NCBI GenBank assembly: GCA_000612485.1
Contig: CP007494.1
Coordinates: 2,108,001-2,172,000, forward strand
Direction of reading: 5' to 3'
DNA from: Bordetella holmesii ATCC 51541
GTDB taxonomy: Bacteria; Pseudomonadota; Gammaproteobacteria; Burkholderiales; Burkholderiaceae_B
DNA length: 64,000 bases
This document shows positions 37,917 to 47,060 of the stretch, in pieces; position 1 is the stretch's first letter; every line of letters starts with the position of its first letter. The notes beneath the pieces are model-generated. The model had not been told where the DNA came from and ran no database searches. It saw nothing but the letters and a program-made list of their open reading frames with translations. Position numbers and translations under genes: made by a program.

Positions 37917-37955
37917 ATCTGGGGGCAGGTCAGAGACACCAAGTTTTTGGGATAC

Positions 37956-37985
37956 AAAAAAAACTGCCAGGCTTGGCCTGGCGGT
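37956..37985 (-). terminator. Rho-independent terminator of rne
   Basis: On the minus strand GCCAGGC and GCCTGGC (37976-37982 with 37966-37972) form a 7-bp stem with a 3-nt loop. It is extended by an A-T and a C-G pair and followed by a run of eight T. It sits about 20 bp beyond the rne stop at 38003. Confidence 0.88.
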
Positions 37986-38002
37986 TTCTATGTGCGCTTG
38001 AT

Positions 38003-41000
38003 TTAACGCGCCGTTTCGACCTGCACCAGCGGTGCGGACGAGGCTTGGGCTACGGGCTTGCGCTCGCGTCCCAAGCGTGCCGGGGCTTGGTCTGCCGCGC
38101 TTTGCGCTTGAGATTGGGCCTGGCGGGCAGGGTCCGTTTGTACCCAGGTCAGGCCGGCGGCTTGGACCACGGCGTTCAGGGCCGCTTCGCCGACAACGAT
38201 CGGAGCGGACGCCGGCTTGGGCGCGGCAACGACAGCGGCCGGTTCGGTCGCGGCCGGTTCGGCGGCGGTTTGCGCAGGCGTCGTCTGTGCAGGGACAACC
38301 GGAGCGACTTCGGCGGTCGCCGCAGCCGTATCGGGTTGGACCGCAGGCACGGCGGGGGCCGTAGCAACCACGGGTTCTGCCGCGGCCGGTGCCACGGTGG
38401 CTTCAGGCGTCACCGGAGCAACAGGAGCACTCGCCGGAGCCGCCGCGGGTTCTACCGCAGCAACCGGGCTGGCAGGTGCAACTGGCGCGGCAGGCACAGC
38501 CGCAGCGGTGGAGAGCTCCGACGCTCCGGCAGCAACTGGCGCAGCGGCAGCAACCGGGACAACGGCGTTGTCCACGGGGGCAGGCTTCGCGGGGGCGACC
38601 GGTACCGCAGCAGGGGCGAGGTCAGGCTGGGGCTCTTCGACCTTGACCGGTTCGGATGTGGCAGTGACACCATAGGCCGGTGCAGGAATCAGGGCCGAGG
38701 CGTTGCTCTGGGGTTCGTCGGCGTCGTCACCGGTTTCGATGGGCTGACCATCGGCATCCAGCGTGGCGCCGTCTTCCTGGCTGCGGCGACCACGGCGGCT
38801 GCGGCGGCGACGGCGCTTGCGCTCTGGGTCGGCCTGGCCTTCACCGTCGGCGCTCAACGGCGCCTCGTTGTCGGTACCCGTGATCTCTTCGTCGGCTGCG
38901 GGAGCTTGGACGGCGACAGCGGGTAGAGCCGAGGCCACGGACTCGGCCAGTGCCGCCACCATGGTTTCCTGCTCGCTCATCTTGCCTTCTTGAACATCGC
39001 CCTGCGCATCGATGGTGCCGTCTTCACGGCGACCCCGGCCGCGGCCGCGGCGATTGCGCCCATTGCGGGGCGTGGCCGCTTCGTCTGCGGTTTCCGTCGC
39101 GGCGGGGCGTGCGACGTTGGCCTGAGCTTCGACGTTGCGTGCCTGGCGGGCTTCGTTGCGCTGCTCGTTGCGTTCGCCGCGCGGTTCGGGGCGTTGGGCC
39201 TCGTTGCGGAGAGTATCGCTGCGTTGCTCTTCAGGACGGCGGCCGCCACGGACATTGCGCTGTTCCTGGCCTTCGCTGTCTGGGGTGCGACGGTTCCGGT
39301 TGCGATCGGCGCCATGGCGATCGCCACGGCGCTCCTGGCCATCGTGGCCGCGCTTGCCGCGGTTACCACCGGCACTGCGCTTGGCTTGTTCGGTGGGCTT
39401 TTCTACGGGCTTAGCCGGTTCATTGCCTCCTGACAGCCAGTTCATGAAACGCTTGAACAAGCTGCCCAGGCTGGCACCTTCAGCCGGCTTCTGCGTCGGG
39501 CTGACGGGGCTAGGGGCGGATACCGGTGCAGGCTGCGCCGGTGTGATGCCCTTGACCAAGGCCTCCGGGCGCGTCTTGATTTCCTGCTCGCGCGGGCTCC
39601 AGGTGAGATCGGTAGCCGGCGCTTCGGCCAGTTCGAAACTGGTCTTGGGCTCTTCGAGGCGCGGATCGTCGTGACGCAGGCGCTCGATATGATGATGAGG
39701 CGTCTCCAGGTGCTTGTTCGGGATGAGCACCAGGTTGACCTTCAGGCGGGCTTCCATCTTGGCGATGTCGGCACGCTTTTCATTTAGCAAGAAGGTAGCC
39801 ACATCCACCGGAACCTGTGCATGCACGGCGGCGGTGTTTTCCTTCATGGCTTCTTCTTGCAGCAGGCGCAGCACGTGCAGCGCGCTGGACTCGGCGTCGC
39901 GGATCACACCGGTGCCCGTGCAGCGCGGGCAGGTGATGTGCGAGCCCTCGTTCAGGGCCGGGCGCAGGCGCTGGCGCGACAGCTCCATGAGGCCAAAGCG
40001 CGAAATCTTGCCCATCTGCACGCGGGCACGGTCAAAGTGCAGGGCGTCCCGCAGGCGTTGCTCGACAGCACGTTGATTCTTGCTGTCTTCCATGTCGATG
40101 AAATCGATGACGATCAAGCCACCGAGGTCGCGCAGGCGCAACTGGCGGGCCACTTCATCGGCGGCTTCCACGTTGGTGCGCAGGGCCGTTTCCTCGATAT
40201 CAGCGCCGCGCGTGGAGCGGGCCGAGTTCACGTCGACGGCCACCAAGGCTTCGGTATGGTCGATGACCACGGCGCCGCCGGAGGGCAGTTGTACGGTGCG
40301 CGAGTACGCCGTTTCGATCTGGTGCTCGATCTGAAAGCGCGAAAAGAGCGGGATGTCGTCGCGATAGCGTTTGACGCGCTGGACATTGTCCGGCATGACC
40401 ACGCTCATGAAGGCCGTGGCCTGATCAGCGATTTCGTCAGTATCGATCAGGATTTCGCCGATTTCGGGCGAGAAGTAGTCGCGAATGGCCCGGATAACCA
40501 GGCTGGACTCGAGATAAATCAGGATGGGGGCGGCATTGTCGCGGGCGGCTCCGTCGATAGCCGTCCACAATTGCATGAGGTAGGCAAGATCCCACTGCAA
40601 CTCTTCCACGCTCCGGCCGATGCCGGCGGTGCGGGCGATGATGCTCATGCCTTGCGGCACATCGAGCTGCTCCATCGTGTCGCGCAGTTCCTGGCGATTT
40701 TCACCCTCGACGCGGCGCGAAACGCCACCACCTCGGGGGTTGTTGGGCATCAGAACGAGGTAACGGCCGGCCAGCGAAATAAAGGTGGTCAGGGCCGCGC
40801 CCTTGTTGCCACGCTCTTCTTTCTCGACCTGAACGATCAGTTCCTGGCCTTCCCGTAGCGCGTCTTGGATCCGGGCGCTGCGTACGTCCACGCCTTCTTT
40901 GAAGAAGCTGCGGGCAACTTCTTTGAAAGGCAGAAAGCCGTGTCGGTCTTCGCCGTAGTTGACGAAGCAGGCCTCAAGGCCGGGTTCGATACGGGTAATG

Positions 41001-41134
41001 ACGCCTTTGTAAATATTGCCTTTGCGCTGTTCGCGGCCGGCGGTTTCTATATCGAGGTCGATGAGTTTTTGCCCATCGACGATGGCGACGCGTAGTTCTT
41101 CCTGGTGCGTCGCATTAAACAGCATGCGCTTCAT
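38003..41134 (-). CDS. rne: Ribonuclease E
   Basis: This 1043-residue endoribonuclease initiates mRNA decay and processes rRNA/tRNA. The N-terminal half is the catalytic unit: S1 RNA-binding region (about 38-118), metal-binding aspartates at D301 (VAVDVNSARSTRG) and in the IDFIDMED segment, and the zinc-link CPRC (C402, C405). The C-terminal half is a long disordered scaffold. An Arg/Glu/Gln/Asn-rich block (about 590-700) probably binds RNA, acidic and basic patches follow, and then comes an Ala/Pro/Val-rich tract to about 1000. Such tails vary widely between species. rne is transcribed away from rluC, as in E. coli, with a 525-bp shared upstream region. Confidence 0.95.
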   Translation of the reverse strand: MKRMLFNATHQEELRVAIVDGQKLIDLDIETAGREQRKGNIYKGVITRIEPGLEACFVNYGEDRHGFLPFKEVARSFFKEGVDVRSARIQDALREGQELIVQVEKEERGNKGAALTTFISLAGRYLVLMPNNPRGGGVSRRVEGENRQELRDTMEQLDVPQGMSIIARTAGIGRSVEELQWDLAYLMQLWTAIDGAARDNAAPILIYLESSLVIRAIRDYFSPEIGEILIDTDEIADQATAFMSVVMPDNVQRVKRYRDDIPLFSRFQIEHQIETAYSRTVQLPSGGAVVIDHTEALVAVDVNSARSTRGADIEETALRTNVEAADEVARQLRLRDLGGLIVIDFIDMEDSKNQRAVEQRLRDALHFDRARVQMGKISRFGLMELSRQRLRPALNEGSHITCPRCTGTGVIRDAESSALHVLRLLQEEAMKENTAAVHAQVPVDVATFLLNEKRADIAKMEARLKVNLVLIPNKHLETPHHHIERLRHDDPRLEEPKTSFELAEAPATDLTWSPREQEIKTRPEALVKGITPAQPAPVSAPSPVSPTQKPAEGASLGSLFKRFMNWLSGGNEPAKPVEKPTEQAKRSAGGNRGKRGHDGQERRGDRHGADRNRNRRTPDSEGQEQRNVRGGRRPEEQRSDTLRNEAQRPEPRGERNEQRNEARQARNVEAQANVARPAATETADEAATPRNGRNRRGRGRGRREDGTIDAQGDVQEGKMSEQETMVAALAESVASALPAVAVQAPAADEEITGTDNEAPLSADGEGQADPERKRRRRRSRRGRRSQEDGATLDADGQPIETGDDADEPQSNASALIPAPAYGVTATSEPVKVEEPQPDLAPAAVPVAPAKPAPVDNAVVPVAAAAPVAAGASELSTAAAVPAAPVAPASPVAAVEPAAAPASAPVAPVTPEATVAPAAAEPVVATAPAVPAVQPDTAAATAEVAPVVPAQTTPAQTAAEPAATEPAAVVAAPKPASAPIVVGEAALNAVVQAAGLTWVQTDPARQAQSQAQSAADQAPARLGRERKPVAQASSAPLVQVETAR

Positions 41135-41659
41135 GAGTGCGGTTCTCCGTAGTCAGGACACGCCGATATCGGCGCGTGACCTCGGGTCACTCGGGCTGCG
41201 ACTGAAGCAAACAAGAAAAATGCGGACCGTACCTGAGCGGCGCTCAGGCGTATCCGCCGCGCGTCACGCGGGCACGTCGTGCCATAGGGCACGGGGTTCT
41301 GGCAGCAGGAGGGTCAGCTTCACTGGTAGTGGTTTGACGGAACGGTTGCTGTGAACGTCAGACGCCTTAAGGCGTCTGGTGCGTAATAAATATTCGACGA
41401 TTCTTGCTGTGCTTCAGATCGCTTGCGGCTGGCAACGGATCTCTGCCAGGAAGGCGGGCACTGCATGCCACACCACCGTCCGGCAGATCGCGGTTGCGCC
41501 GGCGACCAAGTAAACCCAGGAGCTGAACGGAGACAGTACAATGGTGTCCCGCGCATCCGACGGAGACGCGCGAATCTCTCCGCATCTCAACGCCAGGCAA
41601 AACGGTGTCACACCCGCAAGAGCCTCTGTAGTTCAGCCCCTTAAGGCTGTCCCGATTAT
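41135..41659. other. Shared upstream region of rne and rluC
   Basis: This 525-bp stretch has no supported gene. It must hold the divergent promoters, and it probably includes a long rne 5' leader, through which RNase E autoregulates in enterobacteria. It contains a perfect palindrome (41359-41378) and an AT-rich stretch TAATAAATATT next to it (about 41383-41394). No -35/-10 pair could be assigned with confidence. Short possible reading frames here look like chance. Confidence 0.5.
41359..41378. other. Perfect palindromic stem-loop in the rne leader region
   Basis: CAGACGCC-TTAA-GGCGTCTG forms an 8-bp perfect stem with a TTAA loop, symmetric on both strands. There is no T-run, so it is not a simple terminator. 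It could be a leader hairpin of rne mRNA or a protein-binding operator. Confidence 0.6.
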
Positions 41660-42619
41660 ATGCCGCTTTCCGCAATGCGCAAACAGACTTCCCCAGTGCC
41701 TCTCTCTGTACGTATGGTCGAGGTCGAGGTGGGCCAGGAAGGCCAGCGCCTGGACAATTTTCTGCTCCGCCTGTGCAAGGGCGTTCCCAAGAGCCACATT
41801 TACAAAGCCATTCGTGGCGGTGAGGTGCGAGTAAATAAGGGACGAAGCAGCGCGGACTATCGCGTGGAGGTGGGCGATATCGTGCGGGTGCCTCCCTTGC
41901 GGCTGCCCGACCCCGGCGCGCCCAGGCCTGTACCCGCGTCAGAGTTTCCCATCGTGTTCGAGGACGACGCCATGCTCGTCATCGACAAACCCGCCGGTGT
42001 GGCGGTGCACGGCGGCAGCGGAGTCTCGTTCGGCGTCATCGAGCAATTGCGGGCGGCGCGGCCCGAGGCGCGCTTCCTCGAGCTGGTCCACCGGCTCGAC
42101 CGCGACACTTCCGGATTGCTCATGGTGGCCAAAAAACGCAGTGCCCTGCTGGCGTTGCACGCCATGTTGCGCGAAGGGCGGGGCGGCAAGCGCTATCTGG
42201 CGCTGGTCGAGAGAGACTGGGTCAACGACCGTCAGCATATCCGCTTTGCGCTTACAAAATGGACGACCCAAAGCGGGGAGCGCCGGGTCAAAGTGGATCC
42301 CGAAGGCCAGGTGGCGCACACCATCGTGACACTCAAGCAGCGCTTCGGGGGCTACAGCCTGGTTGAGGCCGAGTTGCGTACCGGGCGCACGCACCAGATC
42401 CGGGTGCATCTGGCCGCCAGTGGCTTTCCCATCGTCGGTGATGATAAGTACGGGTCGGATGCAGTGAGGGCCGCCTTCGCCCGCCGAGGTTTTAATCGCA
42501 TGTTTCTGCATGCCTATCAATTGACGCTGGACCACCCGCTCACGGGTGAGCGCTTGGATCTGGTGGCGGAACTGCCTGCTGCCTGTCGCAATCTGTTGCA
42601 GCAACTGGAGACAGCCTGA
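41660..42619 (+). CDS. rluC: 23S rRNA pseudouridine synthase RluC
   Basis: This 319-residue enzyme has an N-terminal S4 RNA-binding domain (RLDNFLLRLCKGVPKSHIYK, then GGEVRVNKGR) and the RluA-type catalytic motif HRLDRDTSG with the catalytic aspartate at 147. It also has the C-terminal RTGRTHQIRVHLAASGFPI signature. RluC modifies U955, U2504 and U2580 in E. coli 23S rRNA. The divergent pairing with rne supports RluC over RluD or RluA. The start is uncertain: 41660 or the methionine at 41675. The HAD phosphatase gene follows within 2 bp. Confidence 0.92.
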   Translation: MPLSAMRKQTSPVPLSVRMVEVEVGQEGQRLDNFLLRLCKGVPKSHIYKAIRGGEVRVNKGRSSADYRVEVGDIVRVPPLRLPDPGAPRPVPASEFPIVFEDDAMLVIDKPAGVAVHGGSGVSFGVIEQLRAARPEARFLELVHRLDRDTSGLLMVAKKRSALLALHAMLREGRGGKRYLALVERDWVNDRQHIRFALTKWTTQSGERRVKVDPEGQVAHTIVTLKQRFGGYSLVEAELRTGRTHQIRVHLAASGFPIVGDDKYGSDAVRAAFARRGFNRMFLHAYQLTLDHPLTGERLDLVAELPAACRNLLQQLETA

Positions 42620-42620
42620 T

Positions 42621-43277
42621 ATGTCGTATGCAATGGTGGTGTTCGATTGGGACGGCACCCTGATGGATTCCACCCACAGTATCGTGGCGGCCATTCAGGC
42701 GGCTGCACGCGATCTCGATTTGCCTGTCCCCACGGCCTCGGAGGCCAGTTGGGTGATCGGGTTGTCGCTCGAGAGCGCGCTCAAGCGCGCCGTGCCTCAG
42801 CTCACGCCGGCGTTGATGCCACGCTTTTTGGAGCGCTACCACATCCATTACTTATTGCGCGATCCTGAGCTACGTCTGTTTGAGGGCGTGCGCGAACTCC
42901 TGGACAGCCTGGCCAGCCAGAACGTGCGTTTGGCTGTGGCCACCGGCAAGAGCCGTGTGGGTCTGAATCGCGTGTTGGCAGCCACTGGGTTGGGGCCGGT
43001 CTTCGATGCTACCCGCACGGCCGATGAAACCTTCAGCAAACTGCACCCTGAGATGCTGCACCAGATCATGAGCGATCTGGATGTGGATCCGGCACGGGTT
43101 GTCATGGTGGGAGACACCACCCACGACCTGCAAATGGCACTCAATGCCGGCGTGCATGGCCTGGGCGTTTCGTATGGCGCCCATAGCCTGGACGAACTGC
43201 AGGCTTGCGCCGCCCAGGCCATTGTGCACAGCGTGCCGGAAATGGCGCAGTGGTTGACGCCGCGCATCGCGGGCTGA
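42621..43277 (+). CDS. HAD-superfamily hydrolase (phosphoglycolate phosphatase-like)
   Basis: This 218-residue HAD phosphatase has motif I FDWDGTLMDS with the nucleophilic aspartate, a helical cap, motif II VATGKS, motif III with lysine in SKLHPEMLHQI, and motif IV VGDTTHDLQMA. It belongs to the Gph/PGP-like group often encoded after rluC; the substrate is not certain. The ATG at 42621 (MSYAMVVFDWDG) is chosen because HAD homology begins there and it lies next to the rluC stop. Confidence 0.88.
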   Translation: MSYAMVVFDWDGTLMDSTHSIVAAIQAAARDLDLPVPTASEASWVIGLSLESALKRAVPQLTPALMPRFLERYHIHYLLRDPELRLFEGVRELLDSLASQNVRLAVATGKSRVGLNRVLAATGLGPVFDATRTADETFSKLHPEMLHQIMSDLDVDPARVVMVGDTTHDLQMALNAGVHGLGVSYGAHSLDELQACAAQAIVHSVPEMAQWLTPRIAG

Positions 43278-43394
43278 GTGAGGGCAGGATAATATCGGAC
43301 ACAAAGGCTGATCACTCAGGGGAATTTTCGCGCCACTGGCCGCGTCTATAGTAGATAGCGCGCCAGCGTTATGGCCTGCCTACCGGAGTGTCCC

Positions 43395-44354
43395 ATGCTG
43401 ATTCGAAAGCCGTCCCCAATTTCCTCCTCGGAAATCACTCCTGAGGAAGTCTGGCGTTCCCGCCGCGAGTGGATGATGCGCAGCGCAACCGTTGCGGCTG
43501 CTCTCGGGCTGTCGGGCTGGGCGGGGCGCCGAGCCTGGGCCGATGAGGGGGCGTTGCCGGGTAAGTCCATGCCGCAATTTGCGGTTCCTGATCAGCAGAC
43601 ATCCTTCAAGGACATCACCTCGTACAACAATTACTACGAGTTTGGTCTGGATAAGGGGGATCCTGCCCGGGCGGCGGGCGCGCTCAAGACCCGCCCCTGG
43701 ACGGTCAGCGTCGAGGGTGCGGCCGGCAAGCCGCGGGTTTTCGATATCGACGAGCTGCTCAAGCTTGCTCCCATGGAAGAGCGGATCTACCGTCTGCGCT
43801 GCGTCGAAGGTTGGTCCATGGTGATTCCCTGGGTTGGGTACTCCCTGTCCACGTTGCTCAAGCAGGTGGATCCCACGGGTAATGCCAAATATGTCGAGTT
43901 CGTAACGGCAGCCCAGCGTGAGACCATGCCAGGGCTGCGGTATCCGGTACTCGATTGGCCCTACACGGAGGTCCTGCGCATGGACGAGGCCATGCATCCT
44001 TTGACCATGCTGGTGTTTGGTCTGTACGGTAAAGTTTTGCCCAACCAGAATGGTGCTCCCCTGCGCCTGGCCGTTCCCTGGAAATATGGGTTTAAATCTG
44101 CCAAATCCCTGGTGCGTATCCGGTTGCTCGAGCAAGCTCCGCGCAGTAGCTGGATGAAGGCCGCGCCGCAAGAGTACGGCTTTTATGCCAACGTCAATCC
44201 GCAGGTTCCGCATCCGCGTTGGAGTCAGGCAACCGAGCGACGCATCGGCGAAGGGGGGATCTTCACGCCCAAACGCCCGACGTTGATGTTCAACGGCTAT
44301 GCCGATCAGGTGGCCGGGCTCTATCAGGGCCTGGACCTGAAGGCTAACTACTGA
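43395..44354 (+). CDS. msrP: Methionine sulfoxide reductase catalytic subunit MsrP (molybdoenzyme)
   Basis: This 319-residue periplasmic protein has a Tat signal with the twin arginine in [19 protein letters not shown]. The molybdopterin cysteine is in [18 protein letters not shown]. Other family segments are [21 protein letters not shown]-like [12 protein letters not shown] and a C-terminal [20 protein letters not shown] (given as [14 protein letters not shown]). MsrP repairs oxidised methionines in periplasmic proteins using electrons from MsrQ, encoded 12 bp downstream. The start at 43395 ([20 protein letters not shown]) gives a normal-length signal region; an in-frame earlier start adds eight residues. 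Confidence 0.94.
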   Translation: MLIRKPSPISSSEITPEEVWRSRREWMMRSATVAAALGLSGWAGRRAWADEGALPGKSMPQFAVPDQQTSFKDITSYNNYYEFGLDKGDPARAAGALKTRPWTVSVEGAAGKPRVFDIDELLKLAPMEERIYRLRCVEGWSMVIPWVGYSLSTLLKQVDPTGNAKYVEFVTAAQRETMPGLRYPVLDWPYTEVLRMDEAMHPLTMLVFGLYGKVLPNQNGAPLRLAVPWKYGFKSAKSLVRIRLLEQAPRSSWMKAAPQEYGFYANVNPQVPHPRWSQATERRIGEGGIFTPKRPTLMFNGYADQVAGLYQGLDLKANY

Positions 44355-44366
44355 GTCCGGCGCGGC

Positions 44367-44993
44367 ATGGGCCAACGGTCGGTGCGTATCGTCGGGCAGG
44401 TAAAGCCCCTGGTATTTCTTCTGGGCCTGGTCCCAGCCTTGCGCTGGGTCTGGCTTGGGCTGCATGATGGTTTAAGTGCCAACCCCATAGAATTCCTGAC
44501 CCGTTCCTCTGGAACCTGGGCACTCGTCTGTCTGTTGGTGACGCTGGCCATCACGCCGGTGCGTCGCCTGGTGCATCTGCCGGCGCTTGTGCGCTTGCGT
44601 CGCATGTGTGGCTTGTTTGCGTTTTTCTATGCGGCCTTGCACTTCACCGCTTGGGTGTGGTGGGACAGGGGGCTGGAGCTGGCATCCATGCTCCATGATC
44701 TTGCTGAGCGGCCATTCATTCTCGTGGGCTTCATGGCTTTTGTGCTCATGACTGCGCTGGCGCTGACATCCACCCAGGCAGCCATGCGTCGCCTGGGGCG
44801 CCATTGGCAGCAACTGCATCGAGCCGTCTATCTCATTGGCCTGTTGGCCGTACTGCATTATTGGTGGCACAAGGCTGGCAAGAACGATTTTCGCGAACCG
44901 TTGATCTACGGGGCGGTGCTCTTCGTGCTGCTGGGGTGGCGGGTAGCGGCCTGGGTGACCCGGCGCCGCGAGATCAGGGCTGGGCCTTCATAG
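44367..44993 (+). CDS. msrQ: Heme-binding membrane subunit MsrQ
   Basis: This 208-residue protein has about six transmembrane helices. It contains heme-ligand histidines in ALHFTAWVWWDRG and in HRAVYLIGLLAVLHYWWHK. NPIEFLTRSSGTWALV is the conserved N-terminal segment of the YedZ/MsrQ family. It delivers electrons from the quinone pool or NADH to MsrP. Its 3' end overlaps the convergent amidase gene by 20 bp. The gene pair is intact. Confidence 0.94.
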   Translation: MGQRSVRIVGQVKPLVFLLGLVPALRWVWLGLHDGLSANPIEFLTRSSGTWALVCLLVTLAITPVRRLVHLPALVRLRRMCGLFAFFYAALHFTAWVWWDRGLELASMLHDLAERPFILVGFMAFVLMTALALTSTQAAMRRLGRHWQQLHRAVYLIGLLAVLHYWWHKAGKNDFREPLIYGAVLFVLLGWRVAAWVTRRREIRAGPS

Positions 44994-45756
44994 CCTTCAT
45001 GATGGCGGCCGTTTCAGCATCCGGCTGGCCATCGTAATGGGTCGGTCGATAATGCATTTGAAATGCCGTCAGCACATTTCGGGTGGCCCGATCGAGCTTG
45101 CCATGGCGCGGAGTGTCATAGCCGAGGCGGGCGAGTTCGGTCTGAAACCACGCGACGTCCGGAAGGCTTGCTGACTGGAGTCGCAACAATTGAGTTGCAG
45201 CCTCGTCTTCGTTGTACCAACGGCCTATGCCTTCCTGGGCCAGCGCCCTCCACGGGAAGGCCGGTCCAGGGTCGAGTTTGCGTTGCGGTGCAATGTCGCT
45301 GTGGCCGACGATGTTTTCGGGGCGGATGCCATGGCGGCCGGCGATCTCCCGCAGCAGATGCGACAGCGCGGTGATCTGCGCAGGCAGGTAGGGTGCATAA
45401 AGCAGCGTGCCGTCAGCCTGTTTTTGCCAGCCTGCATTGACGATCTCGATGCCGATCGACGTGAAATTCAGTGAGTTTTGTTCAAACCAGCGGCTGGCGC
45501 CGGCGTGCCAGGCGCTACGGTTTTCATCTACCAGTTGATACACGCGGGCATCCGGGCGGGCACTCACCAGATAATGCGCGCTGACCTGCGTCTGCGAGAG
45601 CAGCCGCAGCGACTCGGCGTCGTCGGCCGTAGTGTAGTGCAGCACGATGTAACGCACCCGGCTGCTCTGGCCCGTGGCCGTGACGGAGCGGTCCACGGTG
45701 CTGGCGCAAGCCGCCAGCATCAGGCAGGTAACGAGGGCTGCGGCCAGGCGCGGCAT
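44974..45756 (-). CDS. N-acetylmuramoyl-L-alanine amidase (AmiD-like lipoprotein)
   Basis: This 260-residue protein has a lipoprotein signal (MPRLAAALVTCLMLAACAST, lipobox LAAC) and an Amidase_2 domain: RYIVLHYTT with the first zinc histidine, VSAHYLVS with a further one, SAWHAG, TSIGIEIVNAG and VGHSDIAPQRKLDPGPAFPW. A C-terminal PG_binding_1-like region (LARLGYDTPRHGKLDRATRN) is the expected module order. The enzyme cleaves the amide between N-acetylmuramic acid and the stem peptide in outer-membrane-anchored peptidoglycan recycling. AmiD fits better than cytoplasmic AmpD because of the lipobox. Confidence 0.92.
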   Translation of the reverse strand: MPRLAAALVTCLMLAACASTVDRSVTATGQSSRVRYIVLHYTTADDAESLRLLSQTQVSAHYLVSARPDARVYQLVDENRSAWHAGASRWFEQNSLNFTSIGIEIVNAGWQKQADGTLLYAPYLPAQITALSHLLREIAGRHGIRPENIVGHSDIAPQRKLDPGPAFPWRALAQEGIGRWYNEDEAATQLLRLQSASLPDVAWFQTELARLGYDTPRHGKLDRATRNVLTAFQMHYRPTHYDGQPDAETAAIMKAMKAQP

Positions 45757-45759
45757 GAT

Positions 45760-46470
45760 TTAGCGGGCCAGAAAGAGGAAGAGAGTGGGCTGTTTGTCCA
45801 GGTCGGGGGGGGCATCCTGCTGCCACTGCGCCACCGTACGGGTGCGCACCCACTCGCGCTCGGTCGATAATGATCTGGCCACGCACAGGCGAGTGTCGCC
45901 GCGCAGGGCAGCCAGCAGTGTGCCAAACATCGCCATATTGCGGTAGGGTGTTTCAATGAGCATCTGCGTCTGGTCATGCCGGGCGGAATGCTGCTCCCAG
46001 GCGCGCAACTGCTTGGCGCGCTCGGTCGCGTCAACCGGAGCATAGCCATGGAAGGCAAATCGCTGTCCATCCAGGCCGCTGGCCATAAGGCCAAGCAGGA
46101 TGGAGGAGGGGCCTACCCACGGTTTGACCGTATAGCCCAGGCGATGGGCGACTGCGGCCACTTTGGCGCCAGGATCTGCCACGGCAGGGCAGCCGGCTTC
46201 GGACACCAGGCCGATCTCCTTGCCTGCTTTAATGGGAGCCAGCCAGGCTTCGATCTGGCGCGCATCGGCCTGATCGTTGAGCGTATGGATGGTTATTTCC
46301 TGGAGCGGATGTTCGGTGCCTATCAGTTTGAGAAAGGCGCGTGCCGTCTTGGCATTTTCGGCGATATAGCAGTCCAGCCTGCCGGCGAGGGCGCGGACGT
46401 CGCTGGGCAGCCAGCGCTCGACTGGAGCCTCGCCCAGGCCAACGGGGATTAGGTGCAGCGCGCCGCTCAT
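45760..46470 (-). CDS. Tetrapyrrole-methylase-family SAM-dependent methyltransferase (RsmI-related)
   Basis: This 236-residue protein starts MSGALHLIPVGLGEAPVERW. It contains ENAKTARAFLKLIGT, IGLVSEAGCPAVADPGAKV (a loop corresponding to the RsmI VSDAGTP region), VGPSSILLGLMASGL and TQMLIETPYRN. It is related to RsmI (16S rRNA C1402 2'-O-methyltransferase) but shorter and divergent. Proteins of this type stand next to maf and are annotated only as SAM-dependent methyltransferases. The ATG at 46470 overlaps the maf stop; longer starts within maf are unlikely. The target is unknown. Confidence 0.85.
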   Translation of the reverse strand: MSGALHLIPVGLGEAPVERWLPSDVRALAGRLDCYIAENAKTARAFLKLIGTEHPLQEITIHTLNDQADARQIEAWLAPIKAGKEIGLVSEAGCPAVADPGAKVAAVAHRLGYTVKPWVGPSSILLGLMASGLDGQRFAFHGYAPVDATERAKQLRAWEQHSARHDQTQMLIETPYRNMAMFGTLLAALRGDTRLCVARSLSTEREWVRTRTVAQWQQDAPPDLDKQPTLFLFLAR

Positions 46471-47060
46471 GCGCCGCACCCCAGCGGAGGCAGGCCAAAT
46501 CGCGTCAGCATTCCGGTCAGGGCGATCAGTGGCAGGCCGATAATGGCGGTGGGATCGTCGCTGCGCATGCTTTCCATCAGCACGATCCCCAGGCTTTCTG
46601 CCTTGGCGCTGCCTGCAGTATCGTAGGGGTGCTCGGCGTGCAGATAGGTGTCGATGTCGGCGTCGCTCAGTGGGCGAAATTTGCAATAAGTGATGACGTC
46701 GGTCTGTTCGGTTCGTTGCCCGTCCGTGACGGCCAGCGCGCTATGAAACTCAACCATTTGCCCGGACAGTCGCCGCAACTGAGCTTGTGCGCGCGCGAAG
46801 TCGCCGGGCTTGCCAATCGGTTGGCCGTCTATCGTCGCGACCTGATCCGAGCCGATCACCACGCTGCCGGGGTGTTGGCGGGCTACGGCCATGGCTTTTG
46901 CCACGGATAGACGCAGTGCGATCGCCGCAGGTGTCTCTCCCGGTTGTGGTGTTTCGTCCACATCCGGCGAAATACTCTCGAACGGCAGGCGTAGGCGCTC
47001 AAGCATGGCGCGCCGGTAGCGGGAGCTGGAGGCAAGGATGAGGCGAGAAGGCGTAGTCAT
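46467..47060 (-). CDS. Maf-family nucleoside triphosphate pyrophosphatase (YceF-like)
   Basis: This 197-residue protein starts with the Maf signature LILASSSRYRRAMLERLRLP. It continues with SPDVDETPQPGE, VVIGSDQVATIDG, GKPGDFARAQAQLRRLSGQ and YDTAGSAKAES. The overall pattern suits the YceF (m7GTP pyrophosphatase) subfamily that neighbours yceD-rpmF-plsX. It hydrolyses modified nucleotides and is linked to division control. It is divergent from yceD with about 217 bp between starts. The stop overlaps the methyltransferase start by 4 bp. Confidence 0.92.
   Translation of the reverse strand: MTTPSRLILASSSRYRRAMLERLRLPFESISPDVDETPQPGETPAAIALRLSVAKAMAVARQHPGSVVIGSDQVATIDGQPIGKPGDFARAQAQLRRLSGQMVEFHSALAVTDGQRTEQTDVITYCKFRPLSDADIDTYLHAEHPYDTAGSAKAESLGIVLMESMRSDDPTAIIGLPLIALTGMLTRFGLPPLGCGA

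Larger units (their letters stand above)
36730..37936 (+). mobile_element. IS407-group IS3-family element, copy 2 (1199 bp), with GAGA target duplication
   Basis: The element runs 36734-37932. The ends TGACCTGCTCCCCGTGATTA and (complement) TGACCTGCCCCCAGATTTAG are inverted repeats matching copy 1. GAGA occurs directly on both sides (36730-36733 and 37933-37936), a 4-bp duplication as expected for the group. It lies in the gap between the pagL terminator and the rne terminator, so no gene is disrupted. It is one base longer than copy 1 because of a longer G-run in orfB. Confidence 0.96.

Noticed and set aside
38217..38675. Plus-strand Ala/Gly/Thr-rich frame opposite the rne 3' end
   Set aside because: Complement of the Ala/Pro/Val tract of RNase E; low complexity only, no independent support.
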